Shown here: positions 9,595 through 17,355 of the stretch, piece by piece | How positions within the stretch are numbered: the first letter of the stretch is position 1 | How the letters are laid out: each line of letters begins with the position of its first letter | NCBI RefSeq assembly: GCF_016756495.1 | Contig: NZ_AP023243.1 | Coordinates: forward strand, 5,584,501-5,648,500 | From: Mesorhizobium sp. 113-3-3 | GTDB lineage: Bacteria > Pseudomonadota > Alphaproteobacteria > Rhizobiales > Rhizobiaceae | DNA length: 64,000 nucleotides | Direction of reading: 5' to 3' | Made by a program: the position numbers and the translations under genes | The notes under the pieces: model-generated | The model's input: the letters and a program-made list of their open reading frames with translations, nothing else | Database searches by the model: none | What the model was told of the DNA's origin: nothing

Positions 9595-10608
9595 TCAGGT
9601 GAAGGAAACGCCCGAGGTCTGCGCCCGCAAACGCGCATCATGCGAGCGAATGGTCACGAGCCGACCGTCAAGAATCTCGACGCAACGCGCGAGCGTGTCT
9701 TCCTCGAGCCGGCGCATCGCCTCATGCGTAAAGAAGGTGAGATGCGGAAACAGGATTACATCGTCACGGCCAAACAGCGCGCTCATCGGATGGCCTGATC
9801 TGGCCAGCGGTTCGACCGAATAGACGTCGAGCCCGGCGCCGCCGATCCGGCCTGCCACGATCGCCTCGACAACGGCCGCCTCGTCAATCAGCGCGCCGCG
9901 CGAGACATTGATAATGATCGCGGTGGGCTTCAGGCACGCGAGCTCGGCCTTGCCGATCAGGCCGCGAGTCTTGTCGTTGAGCACGCAATGGAGGGAAACG
10001 AAATCACAGGCGCGCAACATGGACCGGAGGTCGTCAACCTTCTCGATGCCGGCGGCATGCATGGTCGCGGCATCGACACCAGGATCGAAGCCGAGCACAC
10101 GTGCGTGAAACCCCTGGCCGGCCATGCGCGCCATGCTGCGGCCGATCTTGCCGCAGCCGACGAGCCCAAGCGTGGCGCCTGATATGTCGTGCCCCAGCCA
10201 GCGCTGCGCGGGCCAGACCCAGCCGTCCCGGGCCACCGCCGCGGTGATCGCCGGCAGCCGCCTGGCGAGTGCGATCATCAGGGCGAAGGCGCCTTCGGCG
10301 ACGGTTTCCTCCGCATATTCGGGCACATTGACGACGGGAATGCCGCGCCGCATCGCGGCCGGAATATCGATGGCATCGATGCCGACGCCGTATTTGACGA
10401 TGCCCTTCAATTTCGGCGCCGCGTCGATGACCCGTGCCGTGATCGGCGTGTAGCACATGAGAAGCAGATCGGCGTCGGCAACGGCGTGCATCAGATCCGC
10501 CTCGGCAATGCCATCGGGCAGCGTCACCAGTTCGACGCCCCTAGTCCGCAAGCCGGCATCGATGCCGGGGCATTCAAGCTCCTGGTCGGTACGAACGGCC
10601 TTCATCAT
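9595..10608 (-). CDS. D-isomer-specific 2-hydroxyacid dehydrogenase
   Basis: NAD-dependent oxidoreductase of 337 residues that would interconvert a 2-hydroxy acid and a 2-keto acid. Rossmann motif LGLVGCGKIGRSMARMA lies near residue 145. The catalytic Arg is in NVSRGALIDE, Glu in the VEPL segment and His in LFPHLTFFT. The start is at 10608, where ATGATG overlaps the stop of the upstream PLP-enzyme gene; extending further would only read the shadow of that gene. It is the last gene of the phnW-phnA-phnY-pbfA operon. No such enzyme is part of the textbook AEP route, so it may handle a side product such as a phosphono-hydroxy acid; this is speculation. Confidence 0.85.
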   Translation of the reverse strand: MMKAVRTDQELECPGIDAGLRTRGVELVTLPDGIAEADLMHAVADADLLLMCYTPITARVIDAAPKLKGIVKYGVGIDAIDIPAAMRRGIPVVNVPEYAEETVAEGAFALMIALARRLPAITAAVARDGWVWPAQRWLGHDISGATLGLVGCGKIGRSMARMAGQGFHARVLGFDPGVDAATMHAAGIEKVDDLRSMLRACDFVSLHCVLNDKTRGLIGKAELACLKPTAIIINVSRGALIDEAAVVEAIVAGRIGGAGLDVYSVEPLARSGHPMSALFGRDDVILFPHLTFFTHEAMRRLEEDTLARCVEILDGRLVTIRSHDARLRAQTSGVSFT

Positions 10609-11966
10609 CAGGCCGCGAGCACCGCAACCTCGACAATGTCGAGGGCGCGGTCGAGATCGGTCTTCGAAATGACCAGCGGCGGCGACAGCGTCAGCACATT
10701 GCCATGGCTGACCTTGAAGCTCAGGCCCTGCTCCAGGCACGCGTAAAAGACTCGCTCGGCAAGGTCCCGCGCGGGCTGGCGTGAAGCGCGATCCTCGACG
10801 AGTTCGACGCCGACCATCAGCCCCCTGCCCCTGACGTCGCCGACATGGGACGAGCGGTTCATCAGGTCCTGCATGCGTCCGAGCATGTGCCGGCCGAGTT
10901 CGGCCGCGCGCTCGACCAGCCCTTCCTCCAGGATGATGTCGATCGTCGTCAGGGCGGCGCGCGCCGTCACCGGGTTCTTTTCGTGGGTGTAGTGACCGAT
11001 GGCGAAGCCGCCTGTCACGTCGAGGTCGCGGCGGGCAATGACGGCGGCGATCGGCAGGATGCCACCGCCCAGCGATTTGCCGAGGACGACGATGTCGGGT
11101 GTCACGCCATCATGTTCGTGGGCGAAGAATTTGCCGGTCTTGCCAAGGCCGGTCGGAATCTCGTCGAAGATCAGCAGCGTGCCATGCCGGTCGCATGCTT
11201 CACGCACCCGCTTCCAGAAGCCGGGCGGCGGCGGATTGGGCGTCGCCCGCATCGGTTCGGCGACGACCGCCGCCACATCCTGCTCGCGGCCGAGCACATA
11301 GGCGATCATGTTGGCACAGGCGAGCCCGGACGCTTCCAGGGAATTGTGGCCGTAGGGGCAGCGATAGCCGTCCCAGGGCGCGACATGCTCGGTGCCCGTC
11401 ATCATCGGGCCAGCAATATGCGAGCGGAAGGTCGCTTCGCCGCCGACGCTTGCGGCACCAAATCCGGCGCCGTGAAACGCATCCCAGAACGACACCGTCT
11501 TGAAGCGGCCGGTCGCGGCGCGCGCGATCTTCAGCGCCACTTCGATGGCATCCGAGCCGCCTGTCGTGAACAGCACCTTGCCGAGATCGCCGGGCGCCAG
11601 TGCCGTCAGTTTCTCCGCCAGTTCCACGGCGGGTTCGCAAGTGAAGCGGCGTGGCGCAAAACAGAGGTCGTCGAGCTGCTTCTTGATCGCCGCCACCAAT
11701 CTGGGATGGCCATAGCCGAGGTGATGCACGCTGTTGCCGTGGAAATCCATGAAGCGGCGACCGGCGGTGTCCTCGATCCAAATGCCTTCAGCCTTGGCAA
11801 TCGTCGAAAGGCAAGGGCTGGACAGGCTCTGGTGCATGAAGGCGGCCGCGTCGCGGTCGAGCAGGCCGCGGATGCGGGGATCGTCCTGGCCGGCGTCCCA
11901 CCGTCCGCGGGCCGCCGTCGTGTTGGAATCGCCCTCGGTATGCACAAGTTCTTTGATCGCGGCCAT
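10608..11966 (-). CDS. pbfA: PbfA-like PLP enzyme, class III aminotransferase fold: probable (R)-1-hydroxy-2-aminoethylphosphonate ammonia-lyase
   Basis: 452-residue PLP enzyme of the class III aminotransferase fold. Visible features are the phosphate-binding TTGGSDAIEVALKIARAAT, the Asp motif LIFDEIPTGLGKTGKF and the Lys motif VVLGKSLGGGILP. In bacterial AEP clusters a protein of this fold (PbfA) was shown to be a lyase turning (R)-1-hydroxy-2-aminoethylphosphonate into phosphonoacetaldehyde, feeding PhnY. The position here, immediately after phnY and coupled to it, fits that role. The start is an ATG at 11966 behind GGAGACGG; a GTG one codon upstream is possible. The alternative is a genuine transaminase acting on AEP or a related amine. 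Confidence 0.75.
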   Translation of the reverse strand: MAAIKELVHTEGDSNTTAARGRWDAGQDDPRIRGLLDRDAAAFMHQSLSSPCLSTIAKAEGIWIEDTAGRRFMDFHGNSVHHLGYGHPRLVAAIKKQLDDLCFAPRRFTCEPAVELAEKLTALAPGDLGKVLFTTGGSDAIEVALKIARAATGRFKTVSFWDAFHGAGFGAASVGGEATFRSHIAGPMMTGTEHVAPWDGYRCPYGHNSLEASGLACANMIAYVLGREQDVAAVVAEPMRATPNPPPPGFWKRVREACDRHGTLLIFDEIPTGLGKTGKFFAHEHDGVTPDIVVLGKSLGGGILPIAAVIARRDLDVTGGFAIGHYTHEKNPVTARAALTTIDIILEEGLVERAAELGRHMLGRMQDLMNRSSHVGDVRGRGLMVGVELVEDRASRQPARDLAERVFYACLEQGLSFKVSHGNVLTLSPPLVISKTDLDRALDIVEVAVLAA

Positions 11967-12037
11967 CACCGTCTCCGAAACGCGAATGAGGGAGCGTCGG
12001 CCGCTCCCTCGTAATCCTGCCAGTCATTGCTGCCCGA

Positions 12038-13495
12038 TCACGACCAGGGCAGCGAGAAGGTCTTCACATTGGTGTAGCTCTTCATCGCCTCGATGACGCC
12101 TTCCTTGTAGCCATTGCCCGAATCCTTGATGCCGCCGAAGGGCGACATCTCGATGCGGTAGCCCGGCACTTCCCAGATGTTGACCGTGCCGACCTGGAGG
12201 CCGGCGATGTATTTCTGCATGCGGGGAAAGGAGTTGGTGCAGACGCCCGACGACAGGCCGAAGGCGGTCGAGTTGGACAGTGCGATCAGCGCGTCGTCGT
12301 CATCCGGCGCACGCACGATCGGGATGATCGGCCCGAAGGTCTCTTCCATCACCAGTTCGGATGTGTGCGGCACGCGATCGACGACGATCGGCGGCAGAAG
12401 GGCGCCCTTACGGCCCGGATTGTAGAGGATTTCGGCGCCTTGCTCGCCGGCCATGTGAACACGGGCCTCGAACAGGGCCGCCGCCTTCTCGTGCACGACG
12501 GTGCCGAGGTCGGTAGAGCGATCCATCGGGTCGCCGAAGCGGATCTTTTTCGCTCGTTCCAACACCAGCGGGACGAAGCGGTCTGCGACACTTTCCTGAA
12601 CGAGGATGCGCTTGACCGCGGTGCAGCGCTGGCCGGAGTTTTTCGTCGCTCCGGCCACTGCCAGGTCCGCCGCCTTTGCCAGATCCTCGTCCGACAAATC
12701 GTTGAGGATGATCAGCGGATCGTTGCCGCCGAGTTCCAGCACCTGACGCTTATAGCCGGCGGTGCGGGCGATCATCTTGCCAACCGGCACGCCGCCGGTG
12801 AAGGTGATCAGGTCGATGTTCTCGTTGGTGATCATCTCGTTGCCGATATCGGCCGGCCAGCCGGTCACCACCGACAGCATTTCGGGCGGCAGGCCGGCTT
12901 CGTAGAGAATGTCGGCCAGAAGCAGCGCCGTCATCGGCGTCAGTTCGGTCGGCTTGACCACCACACAATTGTTGGTGGCGATCGCCGGCGCCACCTTGTG
13001 CGAGACCATGTTGAGCGGGTGGTTGAACGGCGTGATCGCCGAGATCGCCTTCAGCGGCTCGCGGGTGGTGAAGATCTTGCGCGCCTTGCCGTGCGGGGTG
13101 AGATCGCAGGAGAATATCTGGCCGTCATCCTGGATGCACATCTGCGCCGACAGCGTGAACACGTCATAGGCGCGGCCGACCTCATAGAGCGAATCGGCCT
13201 TGGAGATGCCAAGTTCGAGCGTGATGAGGTCGGAGATCTCTTCCCGGCGCGACGCCAATGCCTCGGCGGTGCGAAACAGGATCTGCTGGCGCTCATAGCG
13301 CGTCAGCTTCGATTTGTAGCCGGCGGCGATCTCGAAGGCCTGTCGCGCATGCTCGGCGCGGCCTGCCGGCACGGTGCCGATAACGGTGTCGTTCCAGGGA
13401 TAACGCACCTCGACGACGCCATCGGCATCGATCTTCTTGCCGGCGATACGCATCGGCTCGTGGCGAACTTTGATGGCAGGGTCAAGCTTGGTCAT
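12038..13495 (-). CDS. phnY: Phosphonoacetaldehyde dehydrogenase
   Basis: NAD(P)-dependent aldehyde dehydrogenase of 485 residues. In the PhnW-PhnY-PhnA route it oxidises phosphonoacetaldehyde to phosphonoacetate. Sequence features are the [17 protein letters not shown] segment, FTGGVPVGK, the catalytic Glu in [10 protein letters not shown] and the catalytic Cys in [13 protein letters not shown]. It lies between phnA (upstream) and the PbfA-like gene, which is the context that names it among many aldehyde dehydrogenases. A mosaic repeat of about 170 bases separates it from phnA. Cytoplasmic. Confidence 0.9.
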   Translation of the reverse strand: MTKLDPAIKVRHEPMRIAGKKIDADGVVEVRYPWNDTVIGTVPAGRAEHARQAFEIAAGYKSKLTRYERQQILFRTAEALASRREEISDLITLELGISKADSLYEVGRAYDVFTLSAQMCIQDDGQIFSCDLTPHGKARKIFTTREPLKAISAITPFNHPLNMVSHKVAPAIATNNCVVVKPTELTPMTALLLADILYEAGLPPEMLSVVTGWPADIGNEMITNENIDLITFTGGVPVGKMIARTAGYKRQVLELGGNDPLIILNDLSDEDLAKAADLAVAGATKNSGQRCTAVKRILVQESVADRFVPLVLERAKKIRFGDPMDRSTDLGTVVHEKAAALFEARVHMAGEQGAEILYNPGRKGALLPPIVVDRVPHTSELVMEETFGPIIPIVRAPDDDDALIALSNSTAFGLSSGVCTNSFPRMQKYIAGLQVGTVNIWEVPGYRIEMSPFGGIKDSGNGYKEGVIEAMKSYTNVKTFSLPWS

Positions 13496-13541
13496 GGTCT
13501 CTGCTCCAGCAGACTCTGGGATACGTCGCGGCGGAGGATCG

Positions 13542-13710
13542 CCCCCACTCCGGCCCTTCGGGCCACCTCTCCCCAGATCGACGGGGGAGAGGAAATCAGG
13601 CGAGGTCGGCGCTCCAATGTTGACGGGCTAAGCCCCGGCTGGATCTGGCGCCTTTCCTCTCCCCCGTCGATCGGGGGAGAGGTGCCGAGCGAAGCTCGGC
13701 GGAGTGGGGG
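13542..13710. repeat. Rhizobial-type inverted mosaic repeat between phnA and phnY
   Basis: The outer arms CCCCCACTCC (13542-13551) and GGAGTGGGGG (13701-13710) are exact inverted copies. Inner arms around 13563-13594 and 13653-13684 are near-exact inverted copies built on CCTCTCC...GGGGAGAGG. Each inner arm is itself a hairpin (CTCCCCCGTCGATCGGGGGAG at right). The whole can fold as one long stem. Such elements are scattered through Rhizobiales genomes; here it sits inside an operon and may affect mRNA stability or phnY expression. Confidence 0.8.
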
Positions 13711-13729
13711 TCGACAATCACGCTCGACA

Positions 13730-14986
13730 TCACGCCAGCGCCGCCGCCATCGTGGCGTAGTAGAAGGCGTCGAAATTGCGCAGTGTCGGCTCGTTCGGCA
13801 GATCGGGCAGCACGCGGTTGACGATGAACGGCACCTCCTGCTCGGTGAGCCCGCCATGCGAGCGCAGTGGCTCGTTGAGGGCGGCCAGATCATGGCGATG
13901 CTCCGAGGTGCCGATCGTCTTGTTTTCGGTCGAGATCAGCACGATGTCGCCGATACGGTCGGCAGGAAGCTCGAAACGCTCGCAAGCCGTCGGGCTGTCG
14001 ACGACCAGCATGATGCCGTCGACCTTCGCCAGCCGCGCCATGATGCCAGCCTGGTCGGCACCATCAGGCAGATAGGCGGTGGCGAAAGAGCCGAGCGCGC
14101 CGTGATGCACGACATAGGGGTCGGTGATCGGCAGGATGACGCGCGCGGCGTCCTTGCCCAGCCACTCGTCGAGCAGGTCCTGGACATAGACGACGTCGGG
14201 CGAACCATCCGCCTTGTGCTTGGGCTTCATGCCATGGTCGGCGGTAACGACGATGGCCGCGCCCAGCGCGTCGAGTTCGGTCAGATACTTGTCGAACATT
14301 TCGTAGAAAGCGTTGGCCTGTGGCACGCCCGGCGCATATTTGTGCTGCACATAGTCGGTGGTCGTCAGATACATGATGTCGGGGCGGAACTCCTTGAGCA
14401 GTTGCACGCCGGCCGCGAAGACAAATTCCGACAGCTCCGCCGAATAGACCTCCGGCACCGGCAGCCCAAAGTGCTTCGACGCATTGTCGATGCCATGCTC
14501 GGCCCTGGTTGTGGTGTCGGATTTTTCCGCCGAGAAGCACAGCGCACGGCCTTCGTCGAAGGCAAGACCCTTGCCAAGCAGCGCCCGCAGCTTGTCCTTG
14601 GCGGTGACCACGGCCACCTTGGCGCCGGCATCGTAGAAGGCCTGGAAAATGGTCGGCGCGCGCAGGAAACGCGGGTCGTTCATCATCACTTCCTTGCCGG
14701 TCTCGCGCTCGTAGAGGTAGTTGCCGCAAATGCCGTGCACCGACGGCGGACGACCAGTGGCGATCGACAGATTGTTGGGATTGGTGAAGCTTGGAATGAC
14801 CGAGTGCGCAAAACGCACCGTGCCCTTCTGCTTGATCCTGGCCAAAGCCGGCATCAGCCCGGCATGAATAGCCTCGTCGAGATAGGCCGGCTCGCAGCCG
14901 TCAAGGCAGATGGCGATGGCCGGCACGCGCGGCCAGGCGTAGGTGCGGCCGTTGACGGCGACGTTGATGGGAGACATCTGGTTCAT
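13730..14986 (-). CDS. phnA: Phosphonoacetate hydrolase
   Basis: 418-residue member of the alkaline-phosphatase/NPP superfamily, which splits phosphonoacetate into acetate and phosphate. Residue numbering matches what I recall for the Sinorhizobium enzyme: Asp29 in AICLDGCEP as metal ligand and Thr68 in PSFTNPNNLS as nucleophile. Other metal-site motifs are TTTDYVQH (Asp, His), VTADHGMK (Asp, His) and LRSHGGLTEQEVP (His). It follows phnW by 26 bases. Together with phnY and phnW this gives the complete hydrolytic AEP route, independent of C-P lyase. Confidence 0.94.
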   Translation of the reverse strand: MNQMSPINVAVNGRTYAWPRVPAIAICLDGCEPAYLDEAIHAGLMPALARIKQKGTVRFAHSVIPSFTNPNNLSIATGRPPSVHGICGNYLYERETGKEVMMNDPRFLRAPTIFQAFYDAGAKVAVVTAKDKLRALLGKGLAFDEGRALCFSAEKSDTTTRAEHGIDNASKHFGLPVPEVYSAELSEFVFAAGVQLLKEFRPDIMYLTTTDYVQHKYAPGVPQANAFYEMFDKYLTELDALGAAIVVTADHGMKPKHKADGSPDVVYVQDLLDEWLGKDAARVILPITDPYVVHHGALGSFATAYLPDGADQAGIMARLAKVDGIMLVVDSPTACERFELPADRIGDIVLISTENKTIGTSEHRHDLAALNEPLRSHGGLTEQEVPFIVNRVLPDLPNEPTLRNFDAFYYATMAAALA

Positions 14987-15012
14987 CGGAATTCCTTCGA
15001 AATGGTGCCGCT

Positions 15013-16212
15013 TCAGGCGGCGAGTTTGGCGCGTTCGGCGATTGCCGCGGCTGGCGGAGCGGCGGTATCGACGCCCATCTCTTGCAGCGAGGAAGCCGCC
15101 GCCTCGACGACGCGGCGCATGACATGTTCGTCCATCTGGCCGATGCAGCCGACGCGGAAGGAATCCACGACCGTCAGCTTGCCGGGATAGATGATGAAAC
15201 CCTTGTCCTTCATCAGCTCGTAGAAGCGGTCGAAGGCGAAATTGGCATGGGCCGGGTTGAAGAAGGTGACGATGATCGGCGACAGCCAGCGATCCCTAAG
15301 CAGCGTTTCAAAGCCGAGGTCGCGCATGCCGGCTACCATGACGTCGCGGTTCCTGGTGTAGCGGGCGCCACGGCCGGCGACGCCGCCTTCGGCCTCGTGC
15401 TGGCGCAGTGCCTCGAGAAAGGCGGCGACGACATGGGTCGGCGGCGTGTAGCGCCACTGGCCGGTCTTGTTCATATGCGCCCACTGGGCATGGACATCGA
15501 GCGACAGCGAATGGCTGCGGCCCTTGGCAGCTTCCAGTTCGCTCTTGCGGGCGATGATGAAGCCGAAGCCCGGCACGCCCTCGATGCATTTGTTGGCCGA
15601 GGAAACCATTGCCTCGTAGCGGATCTCGTTGACGTCGAGCGCGATGGCGCCGAAGGCACTCATGGAATCGACCAGCAGCTTGCGGCCCTTGGCATGGACG
15701 GCTTCGGCAATCTCGGCGACCGGGTTGAGGATGCCGGAGCTGGTCTCGCAATGGATGGCGATCGCATGCGTGATGGCCGGGTCGGCCTCGAGAGCGGCCG
15801 CCACCTCGTCACCGCGCGGCGGCAGATAATCACCCTTGTCGATCAGCGTATAGGCGCGACCGAGATACTGCATGGTCTGCGCGGCGCGCAGACCATAGGC
15901 GCCGTTGGCCAGCACCAGCACCTTGCCGTCCCTGGGCACGAACGAACCCAGCATCGCCTCGACGCAGAAGGAGCCGCTGCCCTGCATCGGCACGCAGTCG
16001 AACTCGTCCTTCGCGTCCCCGGTCAGCGCCAGCAGGCGGCGGCGCATGTCTGATGTCATGGCACGGAAATCGCCGTCCCACGATCCCCAGTCGCGCAGCA
16101 TGGCCTGCTTGACCTGATAGGCCGTGGTGAGCGGACCCGGCGTCAGCAGATAGGGCTCGCCCAGCGCCGGACTGGCCAGCGGCTCCGCGGCAAACTTCGT
16201 CTCGGCGCGCAT
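15013..16212 (-). CDS. phnW: 2-aminoethylphosphonate:pyruvate transaminase
   Basis: Class V PLP aminotransferase of 399 residues, first gene of the AEP operon. It moves the amino group of AEP to pyruvate, giving phosphonoacetaldehyde and alanine. Visible features are LLTPGPLTTAYQVKQAMLRD, the PMQGSGSFCVEAM phosphate-binding region, the Asp of LLVDSMSAFGAI and the PLP Lys in VSSANKCIEGVPGFGF. The start at 16212 is set by a GGAGGA ribosome site; in-frame sequence further upstream has no ribosome site and covers the promoter region. The divergent LysR gene lies 267 bases away. Confidence 0.94.
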   Translation of the reverse strand: MRAETKFAAEPLASPALGEPYLLTPGPLTTAYQVKQAMLRDWGSWDGDFRAMTSDMRRRLLALTGDAKDEFDCVPMQGSGSFCVEAMLGSFVPRDGKVLVLANGAYGLRAAQTMQYLGRAYTLIDKGDYLPPRGDEVAAALEADPAITHAIAIHCETSSGILNPVAEIAEAVHAKGRKLLVDSMSAFGAIALDVNEIRYEAMVSSANKCIEGVPGFGFIIARKSELEAAKGRSHSLSLDVHAQWAHMNKTGQWRYTPPTHVVAAFLEALRQHEAEGGVAGRGARYTRNRDVMVAGMRDLGFETLLRDRWLSPIIVTFFNPAHANFAFDRFYELMKDKGFIIYPGKLTVVDSFRVGCIGQMDEHVMRRVVEAAASSLQEMGVDTAAPPAAAIAERAKLAA

Positions 16213-16479
16213 GGTGTCCTCCGACAGATCGCTGCTTTGATGTGGCTTTATTCTTGGCCGGAACGACATATTTGTAAAATCGTTATTTTGTATCGAAGTA
16301 TCGATTTCTGCGATGGTAGAGTGAACCACCCGGCGCAAATTGCATCTCGGTCATGACACGGTTGTGAAGCCGGATAAGTTCACCTGTTTAGCATAAGCTA
16401 AATCGTTCGTTTCCACCTTCAGGAAATCTGGCCTTATGATAACTTGCCTCACCATTCCGCGTCTCGAAGGTGAAAAAGA
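16213..16479. promoter_or_regulatory. Divergent phnW/LysR promoter region with two inverted repeats
   Basis: This 267-base region separates phnW (minus) from its likely regulator (plus). It is AT-rich. A perfect inverted repeat TTTAGC-ATAA-GCTAAA is at 16387-16402 and has the T-N11-A form of LysR sites. A second element TAAAAT-N4-ATTTTG at 16275-16290 lies about 63 bases from the phnW start and resembles the inverted repeat before phnS. These are candidate binding sites for the adjacent LysR protein. Confidence 0.5.
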
Positions 16480-17349
16480 ATGCGCTACGTTCAGCTGCGG
16501 GCCTTTCATCAGGTGGCAATCTCAGGCGGTTTTTCGCGGGCCGCCGAAGCGCTGTTCCTGACCCAGCCGGCCATATCGGACCAGGTGCGCAAGCTGGAGG
16601 AAGAGTATGATGTGCTGCTGTTCAACCGCAACAAGAAGCAGGTCACGCTCACCCATTCGGGCCAGAAGCTGCTCGAGATAACCCACCGTATGTTCGACAC
16701 CGAGCAGCAGGCGCTCGAGCTTCTGACCGAGTCACGCGCGCTGCGCTCCGGCACGCTGCGCATCGTTGCGGATGCCGCGCATCATCTGCTGCATATCCTC
16801 GGCAGCTTCCGTGCCCGCTACCCAGGCGTGCAGGTTTCGGTGCGCGCCGGCAACACCGAGACGGTGATCAGCAGCCTGTACAGTTACGACGCCGATATCG
16901 GCGTGCTGGGCGAGGTGCCGGCCGGGCGCGACTTCGAGGTGCTGAAACTGAACTCGACGCCGATCATCGCCTTCGCTTCCATCGACCATCCGCTGTCGGG
17001 CAAGAAATCGCTGACGCTGAAGCAGCTCGCGCAGGAATCGCTGGTCATGCGGGAACGCGGCTCGAAGACGCGTCAGAAACTCGAAGACCTGGCTGCGGCG
17101 TCGAAAGTCGAATTGAGGCCAGTGATCGAAGCCGAAGGCCGCGAGGCCGTGCGAGAAATCGTCGCCTCGGGCGCCGGCATCGGCTTTGTGTCGGCGGCCG
17201 AATTCGGCCAGGATTCGCGTCTGGTGCCGATCGCCATCGATGCACCCGAGACGCTGATGGACGAGGCGCTGATCTGCCTGCGCGAACGCAGCGGCGGCAA
17301 GCTGGTGCGCGCCTTTCTCGACATGGCACGGTCGATGTCGACGGATTGA
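16480..17349 (+). CDS. LysR-family regulator, probably of AEP utilisation
   Basis: 289-residue LysR-type transcription factor. The N-terminal winged helix-turn-helix spans residues 1-60 (FSRAAEALFLTQPAISDQVR as recognition region), followed by the linker helix and a two-lobed effector domain. It is divergent from the phnW operon across a 267-base region with two inverted repeats, the classic LysR arrangement, so it most likely activates the AEP genes in response to AEP or an intermediate. It converges with the flavoenzyme gene downstream, only 6 bases away. Regulator identity is firm; the target is inference. Confidence 0.88.
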   Translation: MRYVQLRAFHQVAISGGFSRAAEALFLTQPAISDQVRKLEEEYDVLLFNRNKKQVTLTHSGQKLLEITHRMFDTEQQALELLTESRALRSGTLRIVADAAHHLLHILGSFRARYPGVQVSVRAGNTETVISSLYSYDADIGVLGEVPAGRDFEVLKLNSTPIIAFASIDHPLSGKKSLTLKQLAQESLVMRERGSKTRQKLEDLAAASKVELRPVIEAEGREAVREIVASGAGIGFVSAAEFGQDSRLVPIAIDAPETLMDEALICLRERSGGKLVRAFLDMARSMSTD

Positions 17350-17355
17350 GCGTCT

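Noticed and set aside
12365..15190. 941-codon open frame on the plus strand opposite phnY, phnA and the start of phnW
   Set aside because: Low-complexity, Arg/His/Asp-rich composition; it runs through the intergenic repeat and opposes three genes with full catalytic motifs.
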